From Alkalihalobacterium alkalinitrilicum (GTDB lineage: Bacteria > Bacillota > Bacilli > Bacillales > Bacillaceae_F), in NCBI RefSeq assembly GCF_002019605.1, contig NZ_KV917368.1, positions 1,757,958 through 1,821,957 of the forward strand: a stretch of DNA of 64,000 nt, written 5' to 3'. The notes under the pieces are model-generated. The model was not told where the DNA came from. It saw nothing but the letters and a program-made list of their open reading frames with translations, and did not search any database. A program made the translations under genes and the position numbers. Numbering within the stretch: the stretch's first letter is position 1; the number at the start of each line of letters is the position of its first letter. Below are positions 27,361-36,900 of the stretch, piece by piece.

Positions 27361-28335
27361 CTAATCTACTAAACTCTTAGCAGTTAAAACGATGTCGCTA
27401 ACGCTAGGGTATAAGAAATCTTCTGTTTTTCCGACTGGAATAGGTGTAAATGCACCAGCTACACGCTTAATAGGCGCGTCAAGGTCATAAACCGCTTCTT
27501 CACTAATCATCGCTGCTATTTCCGCACCAAACCCACTATGTAAAGGTGCCTCTTGAACAATCATGACACGATTCGTTTTTTGAACAGATTGAATAATCGT
27601 TTCTTTATCTAACGGTAATAGTGTTCGTGGATCAACTACCTCGGCTTCTATTCCAAGTTCTGATAGTTCTTTAGCAGCCTCTAAACAAGTGTGAATCATC
27701 CGTCCAAACGTAACAATCGTTACATCTTTTCCTTCCCTCTTAATATCTGCTTTTCCTAAAGGAATTACGTATTCTTCTGAAGGAACTGCTCCCTTTAAAC
27801 CTAATAATGACTTATGTTCTAAAAAGACAACGGGATTATCATCTCGAATTGATGCCTTTAATAACCCTTTTGCATCATAAGGTGTAGAGGGGTAAACGAC
27901 CTTTAATCCTGGTACATGAGTAAACCAGCTTTCAAGTGTTTGCGAATGGTGACCTCCCGCACGAAATCCTCCACCCGCAAGTGCTCTTACGACTAATGGA
28001 ACTTTAATTTTTCCACCTGAAAAATAGTACGTCTTAGCAGCTTGATTGGCGAGTTGTTCCATCGCAATCGTAATAAAATCCATAAACATGAGGTCAACGA
28101 TTGGACGATAACCTACGAGCGCCGCACCGACTGCAGCTCCCATAATTCCTTCTTCACTTATTGGAGTATCTTTAACCCGTAAGTCACCATATTTCTCATA
28201 CAAGCCACGGGTGATTCCAAAGGTTCCTCCCGCTTTCCCGATATCTTCACCCATTAAAAATACCTTTTTATCGCGAGCCATTTCTTCATCTAACGCGTGA
28301 TTTAAAGCCCAACGTAAATTTAATTTTTCCGTCAT
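27361..28335 (-). CDS. 2-oxoacid/acetoin dehydrogenase E1 beta subunit
   Basis: 324 aa, ATG behind GAAAGGAGGGGTAAG. Transketolase-like pyrimidine domain with MGEDIGKAGGTFGITRGL and PISEEGIMGAAVGAALVG, then a C-terminal domain with VTIVTFGRM and VQEAPLHSGFGAEIAA. It forms the alpha2beta2 E1 with the subunit encoded 14 bp upstream. Sequence style is close to AcoB of acetoin systems. Confidence 0.93.
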   Translation of the reverse strand: MTEKLNLRWALNHALDEEMARDKKVFLMGEDIGKAGGTFGITRGLYEKYGDLRVKDTPISEEGIMGAAVGAALVGYRPIVDLMFMDFITIAMEQLANQAAKTYYFSGGKIKVPLVVRALAGGGFRAGGHHSQTLESWFTHVPGLKVVYPSTPYDAKGLLKASIRDDNPVVFLEHKSLLGLKGAVPSEEYVIPLGKADIKREGKDVTIVTFGRMIHTCLEAAKELSELGIEAEVVDPRTLLPLDKETIIQSVQKTNRVMIVQEAPLHSGFGAEIAAMISEEAVYDLDAPIKRVAGAFTPIPVGKTEDFLYPSVSDIVLTAKSLVD

Positions 28336-28349
28336 CTTACCCCTCCTTT

Positions 28350-29309
28350 CTATGCATAAACAAATTTTCTAGCATCTTCTTCATCTGGGTACGGGGAATC
28401 TAATGCAAAATGAACCGCTTCATCTAACCATTCATTCATGTCCTTTTCAAACTGATCTAACTCGTCTTCATTAATCACATTTGCACCGAGTAGTTCCTGA
28501 CGAAATGTAATTACAGGATCACGTCGTGCCCAATGTTCATACTCTTCCTTCGTTCTATAATTCATTGGATCACCTTCATAATGTCCGTGAAGACGATACG
28601 TTTTGACTTCGATAAGTGTTGGTCCACCACCATTGCGAGCACGTTGAATTGCTTTTTCTACTATTTCAGCACATTCGATCGGGTTATAGCCGTCCACAAT
28701 TTCACCAGGCATTCCGTACCCGATGGCACGGTCGGCCAAATTTTCAATTTTCATTTGTACATCTAGTGGTGAAAACTCAGCATATTGGTTGTTTTCGCAT
28801 ATAAAAACAATCCCTAAGTTCCATGTAGCAGCCATATTTAAAGCTTCGTGAAAAGCCCCCCGATTGCTTCCTCCCTCACCAAAACCCGAGATAACGATAG
28901 AGTTATTTCCTTCTAATTGATTTGCATAAGCAATTCCGACTGAAATCGGGATACTACTTCCGATGATGCCTCCAGTACCATAAATACCTGATTTCGCATC
29001 CATAATATGAGCTTCTCCACCAATGCCATTACAACAGCCCGTCTTTTTTCCCATAATTTCGGATAATAAGATTTTAGGTTCGAGTCCTTTTCCTAACAGG
29101 GAAGATCTAGAGCGATGATACGGCACAAGAAAATCTTCGGATTTCATAAAAAGGGAAAGTGCGGCCCCCATCGTTTCCTGCCCTTTACATAAGTGGACCC
29201 AACCTGCTAACTTATTTTCAGCAAACAATTTTGACAATCTTTCTTCAAACTCTCTCGCAGTTAATATTTGCTTCAAAAGTTCTACCTTCTGCTCGTTAGA
29301 TATCGTCAT
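28350..29309 (-). CDS. 2-oxoacid/acetoin dehydrogenase E1 alpha subunit
   Basis: 319 aa from the ATG at 29309 behind TTGAGGAGGTTTGCT. The thiamine diphosphate site is GEGGSNRGAFHEALN...CENNQY, with Glu in place of the Asp of the classical GDG motif, as also found in branched-chain E1 alpha. The C-terminal HGHYEGDPMNYR resembles AcoA. It sits directly after a frameshifted acyl-CoA dehydrogenase gene. Confidence 0.93.
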   Translation of the reverse strand: MTISNEQKVELLKQILTAREFEERLSKLFAENKLAGWVHLCKGQETMGAALSLFMKSEDFLVPYHRSRSSLLGKGLEPKILLSEIMGKKTGCCNGIGGEAHIMDAKSGIYGTGGIIGSSIPISVGIAYANQLEGNNSIVISGFGEGGSNRGAFHEALNMAATWNLGIVFICENNQYAEFSPLDVQMKIENLADRAIGYGMPGEIVDGYNPIECAEIVEKAIQRARNGGGPTLIEVKTYRLHGHYEGDPMNYRTKEEYEHWARRDPVITFRQELLGANVINEDELDQFEKDMNEWLDEAVHFALDSPYPDEEDARKFVYA

Positions 29310-29329
29310 AGCAAACCTCCTCAATTTTG

Positions 29330-30474
29330 TTATGAAAGTAATTGCTTAGAAATGATGTGTCGTTGAATTTCAGATGTTCCGCCCCCAATTTGCATTAACT
29401 TGGCATCCCTCATATATCTTTCAACAGAAATTCTTTAATATAGCCGTATCCTCCGAAGATTTGAACCGCTTCTGTTGTAGATTTCATAGCTACTTCTGAA
29501 CCATATAACTTGGCAGCTGCTGCAAGCTTATTAATTTCCCTTGCTCTCCCTTGGTCGCAAAGAGTTGCTCCTTTATAGGCAAGAAGTTGACTAGCCTCAA
29601 TTTCAACGTACATATTTGCTAATTTTTCTTGAATCATTTGAAATTGTGAAATTGGTTTTCCGAATTGTTTTCTTTCTTTCGTATATGTTAGGCAAGCATC
29701 GAGTGCTCCACGTGCTATGCCTGCGCCTTGTACTCCCATAATGACTCGCTCACTATTTAAACCACTCATTAAAATATTAATTCCTTCGTTTTCAATACCT
29801 ACTAAATTCTCTTTCGGAACATAACAATCTTCAAAAATTAATTCTCCAGTTGGTGAACCTCTCCAACCCATTTTTTCGAATTTTTTCCCTTTCTTAAACC
29901 CAGGCGTTCCGTCTTCTACTAAAAAAACACTAATTCCCTTTGAACCTAGTTCTGGAGCTGTTTTTACATAAACCATTGCTAAATCGGCATTAGGTCCATT
30001 CGTAATAAATGTCTTCGTACCATTTAAAACATAACCATCGCCTTTCTTTTCTGCCCTCAGCTGCATACTAATCACATCTGAACCCGCCCCAGGTTCAGTC
30101 ATTGCTAAACAACCTATAATTTCACCCGAACAAAGCCCAGGTAAATACTTTTCCTTTTGCTGTTCATTTGCATTTTTTACAAAGTTATCAATGACCAAGC
30201 ACGCTTGATGAATAATTGTTGCGCATGTAGAAACACAAACAGCAGCAAGTTCTTCAGCTACAATGCTCATTTCAGTTATGCCTAATCCTGATCCTCCATA
30301 TTTTTCAGGGGCTGTTATCCCTAATAGTCCTAATTCAGCTGCTCTTTTCCAGCTTTCGTAGGGGAAACGTTCATCCCGATCAATTTCATAGGCAAGTGGT
30401 GCTACTTCTTTCTGAGCAAAATCCCGGACCATTTTTCTTAACATTTCTTGTTCTGGCGTAAAATCAAAATTCAA
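29330..30474 (-). pseudogene. Acyl-CoA dehydrogenase with a C-terminal frameshift
   Basis: TTG start behind AAAGGAGGAAAACCCA. The frame is normal (ALTEP-type motif CLAMTEPGAGSDV, TFITNG, KERKQFGKPISQFQMIQ, QIFGGYGYIKEF) until about 29434, then runs into LLKDI and a stop at 29410. One base restored after GAATTTC gives PVERYMRDAKLMQIGGGTSEIQRHIISKQLLS with a proper stop at 29330, so a single-base deletion removed the last 30 or so residues. The isovaleryl-type base Glu is in SGLNSERVI and is retained. It may be inactive, a sequencing error or a phase-variable site. Confidence 0.88.
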
Positions 30475-30569
30475 TGGGTTTTCCTCCTTTTTTCATAGAA
30501 CGATTACGCTCCTGGAGATTTACTTTATCGATACTCCCAAGAAAAAATCTTTCTTAACGTTAGTTACCT

Positions 30570-30575
30570 ATTATA
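30570..30575 (-). promoter_or_regulatory. Possible sigma-A -10 box for the dehydrogenase operon
   Basis: A perfect TATAAT on the minus strand inside the palindrome CCTATTATAAAATAGG, about 95 bp before the TTG start at 30474. No good -35 box at 17 bp, so this is tentative. Confidence 0.3.
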
Positions 30576-30638
30576 AAATAGGAATATTCAGAAAACTCAT
30601 TTTGCTAGGATATATTACTTTTCTATCTTATAAAAAAT

Positions 30639-30683
30639 AAGTCCAATACGAATGTTAACAAAAGCAACTCTAGTGTTGGACTT
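30639..30683 (-). terminator. Rho-independent terminator after crotonase gene
   Basis: An 11-bp inverted repeat, AAGTCCAATAC / GTGTTGGACTT with one G-U pair, followed on the minus strand by TATTTTTTATA. It ends the TRAP-MaoC-ligase-crotonase operon just after the stop at 30693. Confidence 0.75.
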
Positions 30684-30692
30684 TTTCTTTTT

Positions 30693-31472
30693 TTAATTAC
30701 CTTTAAAAGATGGTGATCTTTTTTTAATAAATGATTGGATCCCTTCTTTTGCATCGTTACTAGTAAAGGCATCTACTGAATAACTCCACTCTTCACGGAA
30801 GGCTAAATCCATTGGAAGATTTAATAGCCGTAATACAGCCTTTTTGGTATTTTGTACAGCAATGGGGCCATTGTTACAAATGATGTCTGCATACCTTTCT
30901 ACTTCATCAAATAGTTTATCTTTTGAAACAACTTTATTAATCAAACCAATTTCAAGTGCCTCATGTGCAGAAATTTGTTCACCTGTTAAAAGAATTTCCA
31001 TTGCTCTACAGTACGGAATTTGCCGTACTAGTCTAACCAGAGATCCTGCAGAAGCCATAATTGACCACTTCGGTTCAGGCAATCCAAATTTTGCATCTTC
31101 TGAAGCGATACGAATATCAGTAGCCTCCAAAATTTCTGTCCCACCAGCTAGACAGAAACCATTCACTGCTGCAATAATGGGCTTCCATACTGGTATATTC
31201 TTTAACATCGCTACTTCTAATTTTTCTGGATCGATTTTTCCTTCTTGAATAAGAGGGATCGTCTGCTTTAAATCGGCCCCCGCACAAAAAGCTTTTTCAC
31301 CAGCACCTGTAAGGATAATAACCCGAACGTCTTCGTCGTTTTGAGCTTCAATAAAATAGTTTCCGACCATTTCAAATCCTTCGGGTGTCATCGAATTCAT
31401 CGCATGAGGTCGATTAAATGTTATATATGCCTTAAATCCTTTTTTTTCATATAAAACAGGTTGTTCTGACAA
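30693..31472 (-). CDS. Enoyl-CoA hydratase/isomerase family protein
   Basis: 259 aa, TTG start behind GAGGAGCGATAAGC. Crotonase motifs CAGADLKQTI and FCLAGGTEILEATDIRIA, then KFGLPEPKWSIMASAGSLVRL. Where many hydratases have a catalytic Glu this region has PEPKW, as in some isomerase/hydratase subgroups. Last gene of the 36.7-30.7 kb unit. Confidence 0.9.
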   Translation of the reverse strand: MSEQPVLYEKKGFKAYITFNRPHAMNSMTPEGFEMVGNYFIEAQNDEDVRVIILTGAGEKAFCAGADLKQTIPLIQEGKIDPEKLEVAMLKNIPVWKPIIAAVNGFCLAGGTEILEATDIRIASEDAKFGLPEPKWSIMASAGSLVRLVRQIPYCRAMEILLTGEQISAHEALEIGLINKVVSKDKLFDEVERYADIICNNGPIAVQNTKKAVLRLLNLPMDLAFREEWSYSVDAFTSNDAKEGIQSFIKKRSPSFKGN

Positions 31473-31498
31473 GCTTATCGCTCCTCTACTCTAGGAAT

Positions 31499-33070
31499 TC
31501 ATGTAAGGTCTATATTCATATCAGATATCGTCGTGTATTGTTCTCTTAATATAAATTTCTGAACTTTTCCTGATGCTGTTCTTGGGATAGTATCCGTAAA
31601 ACAAACAACCTTAGGCTTCTTATAACTTGCTAGATACTGTTTACAATAGTTGATTACGTCATTTTCTGTAATCGTGCTTGTTTCTTTTCGGATAACTACT
31701 GCACATACTGCCTCAATAAATTTCTCATCTGGAATGCCAATAATAGCTACATCGATGATATCAGGATGTTTAATCAGGACATTTTCTATTTCAACTGGAT
31801 AAATGTTTTCCCCACCACTTCTAATCATATCTTTTTTTCTACCAGCTATTGAAACAAAACCATCTTCATCAACTACCCCGAGATCTCCCGTATAGCACCA
31901 TCCATCAACAAAGGTAACGGCATTCACCTCTGGTCGATTCCAATAACCGTTACAAACGACTGGACTTTTAATACAAATTTCTCCAACTTCACCGATCGGG
32001 AGTTCATTTCGATTATCATCGACTATTTTTACTTCCGTTAATGGCATTGGTTTTCCAACTGTATGTCCTTTCAATTGAACATCATGAGCATCAAGGGAAG
32101 TTGCAATAGGAGTTCCCTCTGTTAAACCATACACTTGCACTAATCCGATATGAGGATACCTCCCCTTTAACTGTTCTAAAGCCCACGGAAGAACAGGATC
32201 GCCACCTGAATAGATTGTTGATAAATTTTTTAATTGATAATCCTCCTCATTTTTCATGTTAAGCATTTCATAAATCATAAAAGGAAAAAGCAGACAATCG
32301 GTTACTTTATTGTTTTCTATGATGGATAGCGTTCGTTCAATTTGGAAATTTCCACTTTTCATCATGATGACCGTGCCACCTGCAAGTAAAGTCGGAAATG
32401 CAATATCTTCCAATGCACCTACATGATATAACGGTCCCGACACAAGGGTAGTAGTCGAATCATTAATTTGCCATTTCATAATTTGCATCGCATTAAACCA
32501 TAACGTGTTATCGTGAGACCATAAAGCTCCTTTCGGTCGTCCTGTCGTTCCAGATGTATACATTAGCATTAATGGATCACTAATTTCGATTGTTTCACGA
32601 ATAGGTTGTGAACTTCCTTTTTGTAATACTTCTTCGTGAAATGCCCAATCGGGAGTTGGAACATTATCATAACTGAGAGCAATATAATGTTGCACCCCAA
32701 CTTTCTGTTTAATAGGCTCTAATTTTTCTTTCAAGGATGAATGAAAACAAAGAACTGTTGTACCTGAGTCATTTAAAATAAATTCATATTCTTCACTTGT
32801 TAATCTAAAATTTAAACGAACAGCTATAGCCCCTAATTTTGCAATAGCAAAATATAAACCGCAATATTCTAATGAATTAAATAGTAAGATGCCTACTCGA
32901 TCTCCTTTTCGCACACCTAGCTCACGAAGTGTATTCGCATAACGTGTCGAAACACTATCCAGCTGTTCGTATGTCCATTCAGCATCTTCTTCTAGTTTTA
33001 AGGCAACTTTATTCTGGATAAAAGAATTCGTGTTCCAATGCATCCTACTTAAAATATGTCCGATATGCAC
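31499..33070 (-). CDS. AMP-forming acyl-CoA ligase
   Basis: 523 aa if the GTG at 33070 is used, which follows AGGGGTGAAAATCTA; a TTG at 33094 has no RBS. Motifs: MYTSGTTGRPKGALW, VYGLTEGTP, YTGDLGVVDEDGFVSIAGRKKDMIRSGGENIYPVEIE, and RTASGKVQKFILR with the catalytic lysine. It shares an operon with a MaoC hydratase, a crotonase and a TRAP transporter. Confidence 0.93.
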   Translation of the reverse strand: MHIGHILSRMHWNTNSFIQNKVALKLEEDAEWTYEQLDSVSTRYANTLRELGVRKGDRVGILLFNSLEYCGLYFAIAKLGAIAVRLNFRLTSEEYEFILNDSGTTVLCFHSSLKEKLEPIKQKVGVQHYIALSYDNVPTPDWAFHEEVLQKGSSQPIRETIEISDPLMLMYTSGTTGRPKGALWSHDNTLWFNAMQIMKWQINDSTTTLVSGPLYHVGALEDIAFPTLLAGGTVIMMKSGNFQIERTLSIIENNKVTDCLLFPFMIYEMLNMKNEEDYQLKNLSTIYSGGDPVLPWALEQLKGRYPHIGLVQVYGLTEGTPIATSLDAHDVQLKGHTVGKPMPLTEVKIVDDNRNELPIGEVGEICIKSPVVCNGYWNRPEVNAVTFVDGWCYTGDLGVVDEDGFVSIAGRKKDMIRSGGENIYPVEIENVLIKHPDIIDVAIIGIPDEKFIEAVCAVVIRKETSTITENDVINYCKQYLASYKKPKVVCFTDTIPRTASGKVQKFILREQYTTISDMNIDLT

Positions 33071-33121
33071 TAGATTTTCACCCCTAACTCTCAAAGGAAT
33101 TTACAATAATTTATGTTATTC

Positions 33122-33568
33122 TTAACCTTCTTTATTTTCCTTATTGATTAAAACTTTAAAAGTACCAATGATAGCCGTTTCCCCAGTTTGCTTGACGACT
33201 TTTTCCTCAAAAGTTACTACCCCAGTTCCGTTCTGTTTATCTTGTAAATCTAGTACTTTCATTTCTACATGAATGGTGTCATTAATAAATGTTGGTGTAA
33301 TAAAACGAAGCTTTTCAACTCCATAAAATGCAACAATAATTTCTGGATCCATCTTTTGTAATCCAGTTGCTGCTGAAAGTACGAGCATCCCATGTGCTAT
33401 TCTTTGTTTAAAAGGTGTTTGTTTTTCAGCATATTCTTTATCAGTATGAAGTGGATACCAATCACCGCTAAATGCAGAAAACATAACGATATCTGCTTCA
33501 GTAATCGTTCTTCCTCGTGAAATCCAAGTTTCTCCTACAGAAAAGTGTTCAAATTTTTTATCAAACAT
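33122..33568 (-). CDS. MaoC-like hot-dog dehydratase
   Basis: 148 aa from the ATG at 33568, nine bases after AAAGGA; an ATG at 33574 is too close to that RBS. The hydratase-2 motif is FSAFSGDWYPLHTDKEYA with Asp and His, then RIAHGMLVLSAATG. The family hydrates trans-2-enoyl-CoA to (R)-3-hydroxyacyl-CoA. Together with the crotonase at the end of the operon it gives two hydratase types in one unit. Confidence 0.88.
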   Translation of the reverse strand: MFDKKFEHFSVGETWISRGRTITEADIVMFSAFSGDWYPLHTDKEYAEKQTPFKQRIAHGMLVLSAATGLQKMDPEIIVAFYGVEKLRFITPTFINDTIHVEMKVLDLQDKQNGTGVVTFEEKVVKQTGETAIIGTFKVLINKENKEG

Positions 33569-33613
33569 AATCATTCATCCTTTCAATTTAGAAATCTATT
33601 AAAATTAAATATG

Positions 33614-34939
33614 CTATCCTATTAATTTATTAGGAAGCCATAAAATTAAACTTGGGAACAAAGCACATAAAATAATGAGTAAAACTTGTATTGCGACAAA
33701 CGGCCAAACACCACTCATAATTTGCCCTGTACTAACACTTTTTGGTGCAACACCTTTTAAGTAGAATAATGCTGGTGCAAAAGGTGGAGTGATAAATGAT
33801 GTTTGATACATAATACAAATCATTGCTGCAAACCATAATGGATCAAAGCCAAGCGCAATTGCAATCGGTGTGAAAATAGGAACTATTATCAGTATTGATG
33901 CAATCCAATCCATTAACATTCCTAAAATAAAGACAGCAAGAAGCATGATAATAAATACTCCCCACTTTCCAAAAGGTAAGGAAGTTAGGACTTGTTCAAC
34001 TACTCTGCCTCCTCCTAAGCGCATGAAAACACTTACAAAAAAGTTACCGAGAAAGAGGATGGCATATATCATACTCGTGGTTTGAAGAGTGACATATAGT
34101 GTTTCTTTTAATACTTTAAAATTTAACTTCCGATATGCTAATGCTACTAACATCGCTGCAAATGCACCTACTGCAGCAGCTTCTGTCGGCGGTGCTATTC
34201 CAAACCATATTGACCCTAAGACAGCAACAACGATAATACCAATCGGGAAAATGTGTAATATTCCTATAAGCTTCTCTTTTACCGAATATTGATCAAGCTC
34301 TTCTTTCGGAACTGCAGGTGCATAATCCGGATTTATTTGAGCGCGAATTAAGACATAAATAATATATAGAACACCTAGTAAAGCGCCTGGGATCATTACT
34401 GCATAAAATAATTGTCCGACAGAAATTTGAGCTAAAGGACCATAAATAATTAACATAATACTTGGTGGAATAAGGATTCCCAATGACCCTCCAGAACAGA
34501 TGACGCCTGTTGCTAGCTTAGGATTATAGCCTCTTTGCAACATTGCAGGTAAAAATAGAAGTCCCATAGTAACAACTGTTGCACCAACAACTCCAGTACT
34601 AGCAGCAAAAAGAAGTGAAACTAATAATACTGCAACTGCAAGACCACCTTTTATCCGACCGAGTAAAAGACTTAATGAATGAAATATCTTTTCAGCAAGT
34701 CCTGATTTCTCCATCATATTTCCCATAAAAATAAATAGAGGAATTGCAAGAAGTGTATAGTTTTTCATCGAAGTAAATGCACTAGTTGTTATAAGATTAA
34801 TAGCTGCATCTCCCCAGAAAATCACACCAAAGATTAGTGCTAGACCGCCTAGTACAAGAAATAGATAATATCCAGAAAAGATTCCTATTAATAAACCTAC
34901 AATCATTAGAACAAATATTAAAATTGTTTGTGCATCCAT
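33614..34939 (-). CDS. dctM: TRAP transporter large permease DctM
   Basis: 441 aa, ATG behind AAGGGAGATATAGG. Multiple membrane helices with IPLFIFMGNMMEKSGLAEKI, GGSLGILIPPSIMLIIYG, PTEAAAVGAFAAM and SFITPPFAPALFYLKGVAP. It starts 2 bp after the dctQ stop. Second of the three TRAP systems in the window. Confidence 0.95.
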   Translation of the reverse strand: MDAQTILIFVLMIVGLLIGIFSGYYLFLVLGGLALIFGVIFWGDAAINLITTSAFTSMKNYTLLAIPLFIFMGNMMEKSGLAEKIFHSLSLLLGRIKGGLAVAVLLVSLLFAASTGVVGATVVTMGLLFLPAMLQRGYNPKLATGVICSGGSLGILIPPSIMLIIYGPLAQISVGQLFYAVMIPGALLGVLYIIYVLIRAQINPDYAPAVPKEELDQYSVKEKLIGILHIFPIGIIVVAVLGSIWFGIAPPTEAAAVGAFAAMLVALAYRKLNFKVLKETLYVTLQTTSMIYAILFLGNFFVSVFMRLGGGRVVEQVLTSLPFGKWGVFIIMLLAVFILGMLMDWIASILIIVPIFTPIAIALGFDPLWFAAMICIMYQTSFITPPFAPALFYLKGVAPKSVSTGQIMSGVWPFVAIQVLLIILCALFPSLILWLPNKLIG

Positions 34940-34940
34940 C

Positions 34941-35447
34941 CTATATCTCCCTTCCCAGTAATTTGGAAACGTCTTTTATTACATCTGCTACTCCTTGCAG
35001 AAGAAGAAGAGTAAAAGATATAGGAATAATCATTTTAAGAGGGTATATAGGTGTTCGCCACGAACCTGTTACAATTTCTTCACCTCTTATAAAAGATGTT
35101 AAGGCAAAATCAAAAGAATGCATTAACCCTAAAATAACTAAAGGGAAGAACAAAACCACCGCTAAACTCAAATCCAATATCGCTTGATTACGGTTAGAAA
35201 GCTTCTCGTAAAAAACATCCACTCTAATATGTTGTTTATTTTTTAAAACCCAAGCCATGCCTAAAAATGCTGCTGAACCTCCAAGCATGTAACTTACATC
35301 GTAGGACCATATGGTTGGCTTATTAAATATGTGTCTACTAATAACCTCAAAAACTAGGGTGAATATTAATAGAAGGATTAACCAACTGGAAATTTTTCCA
35401 ACCCACTCACTAATCCCTTCGAATAGCTTTATCAATTGACGCAGCAA
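34941..35447 (-). CDS. dctQ: TRAP transporter small permease DctQ
   Basis: 168 aa, TTG start behind AAGGTGATCG. Four hydrophobic segments with VFEVISRHIFNKP and NKQHIRVDVFYEKLS. Partner of the adjacent DctM. Confidence 0.93.
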   Translation of the reverse strand: MLRQLIKLFEGISEWVGKISSWLILLLIFTLVFEVISRHIFNKPTIWSYDVSYMLGGSAAFLGMAWVLKNKQHIRVDVFYEKLSNRNQAILDLSLAVVLFFPLVILGLMHSFDFALTSFIRGEEIVTGSWRTPIYPLKMIIPISFTLLLLQGVADVIKDVSKLLGREI

Positions 35448-35540
35448 ACGATCACCTTCCTCATTTCAACCTAAATATTAATTTTACGTTATAGTAGCTA
35501 AAAGGCTTTATTTTTAATTAAAAGTTTTAAGTAGAAAATA

Positions 35541-35581
35541 ATAGGCAACAACTATAGCAGACCTTTAGCGTTGTTGCCTAT
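35541..35581 (-). terminator. Stem-loop between dctP and dctQ
   Basis: Perfect 12-bp inverted repeat ATAGGCAACAAC / GTTGTTGCCTAT, 7 bp after the dctP stop, followed on the minus strand by TATTTTC. Likely a partial terminator or mRNA-stabilising hairpin. Confidence 0.65.
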
Positions 35582-35587
35582 AGAATT

Positions 35588-36679
35588 TTAATATTTTGGA
35601 GTCATCATGTCCTTCCAAAATCTAAATCCTTCAACGTAATTTTGTTGAGACTCCCATATTTGTTTGAACAGATCATCTTGACTTGCTCTTTCAGCATAAT
35701 AATCATCCACTATGACTTTAAGCCTTTGTTGAGACTCTTCTTCAAATTCAATAAATTCAATCTTGCCTTCTGCTTCCAGTTTGCGATATTCTTCCATTGC
35801 AATAAAATCGTCTCTAGCCATATCCGCAAAACCTTTACCCCACATATTTTCTGTAGCTAGTCTAACAATGGCCTTAAGATCGTCAGGCAATTCATCCCAC
35901 TTGTCCTGATTGATAATGAAACTTGATACGCTAGCAGGTTGGTGGAGAGCTGGCGTTACAATATATTTTGCAATTTCATGGAAACCCATAGGGTAGTTCG
36001 ATGCTGGACCAGAAAACTCAATTGCATCTACTACACCTCTTTCGAGTGCTTGGTAGATTTCTGGGCCTGATATGGAAACAACAGAAGCTCCTAATCTATT
36101 AACAATATCTGCCCACTCTCCTACTGCTCTTACTTTTAAACCTTCAAAGTCTTCAAGGGTACGGATCGGTTTATTTGAGTGATAAAAAATCTCTGGTGTT
36201 CCTGGTCCTGCGTCTAATACTTTGACTCTAATTCCAGCTTGATCATATGCTTCTTGCCAAAGGTCACGCCCCTCATCTGTTGTTATCCATCCTAAATACT
36301 CTTGTTCATTTAATCCCATTGGTACGGAAGCAAAAAGTGAAAGTTGCGGAATTTTACCCACCCAATATCCATCCCAACTGTGAATCGCATCCACTGTACC
36401 TTGTTCAACAGCATCTAATAACTCAGTAGGTTGTACGATTTCTCCTGCCGCATGCATTTCGACAACCAAACGCCCACCTGATGCTTCAGTAATATCATCG
36501 GCAATCGATTGAGCCATTCTTTGTAAGGCTGTACCATCTGGCCAAGGTGAATGAGCAACCCATTTAAATGTTTCTTGTGAAGAAGTTTGCCCACCTCCTT
36601 CAGAGGAAACATCACTGTTCGTACACCCCATAAGTAACCCAATAATTAAAGCGCTTACAATTAATGCAACCTTTTTCAT
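35588..36679 (-). CDS. dctP: TRAP transporter solute-binding lipoprotein DctP
   Basis: 363 aa, ATG behind AAGGGGGAGTAAG. Lipobox IGLLMGC-T near residue 19. The DctP fold includes EQGTVDAIHSWDGYWVG and FEGLKVRAVGEWADIVNRLG with the usual substrate-binding Arg. First gene of an operon with a sigma-54 promoter 78 bp upstream. Confidence 0.93.
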   Translation of the reverse strand: MKKVALIVSALIIGLLMGCTNSDVSSEGGGQTSSQETFKWVAHSPWPDGTALQRMAQSIADDITEASGGRLVVEMHAAGEIVQPTELLDAVEQGTVDAIHSWDGYWVGKIPQLSLFASVPMGLNEQEYLGWITTDEGRDLWQEAYDQAGIRVKVLDAGPGTPEIFYHSNKPIRTLEDFEGLKVRAVGEWADIVNRLGASVVSISGPEIYQALERGVVDAIEFSGPASNYPMGFHEIAKYIVTPALHQPASVSSFIINQDKWDELPDDLKAIVRLATENMWGKGFADMARDDFIAMEEYRKLEAEGKIEFIEFEEESQQRLKVIVDDYYAERASQDDLFKQIWESQQNYVEGFRFWKDMMTPKY

Positions 36680-36756
36680 CTTACTCCCCCTTAAATATCG
36701 GATAGATTTTTATGAAATGAGAGATCATTGTTTAAATCTCTTATTTCATAAAATAT

Positions 36757-36772
36757 TGCAAGAAACATGCCA
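36757..36772 (-). promoter_or_regulatory. Sigma-54 promoter of second TRAP operon
   Basis: The minus strand reads TGGCATGTTTCTTGCA, with correct 10-bp GG-to-GC spacing, 78 bp before the dctP ATG. Confidence 0.8.
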
Positions 36773-36830
36773 ATCCCAAAAAAATCAATAGATGTTCAAT
36801 TGGCAAAATACTTCATTAAAATCAATCAAA

Positions 36831-36856
36831 CAAGCGTACATTTTACTGCACGCTTG
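36831..36856 (-). terminator. Hairpin after fadH
   Basis: A 10-bp stem, CAAGCGTACA / TGCACGCTTG with one G-U pair and a short loop, then TTTGATTGATTTT on the minus strand. Likely the end of the 49.1-36.9 kb operon. Confidence 0.55.
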
Positions 36857-36863
36857 CATTTAC

Positions 36864-36887
36864 AGTTGTTCATATTTTTTTACAACT
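36864..36887. promoter_or_regulatory. Candidate enhancer (UAS) dyad
   Basis: AGTTGT-N12-ACAACT, a perfect 6-bp dyad about 100 bp upstream of the -24 box at 36772, between the fadH stop and its terminator hairpin. Confidence 0.5.
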
Positions 36888-36900
36888 TTGCTTACTAGTG

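Noticed and set aside
30475-30632. Sigma-54 promoter before the E1-E2-E3 operon, as in Bacillus aco and bkd systems
   Set aside because: I found no GG-N10-GC pair with the right flanking bases; only a TATAAT box is visible.
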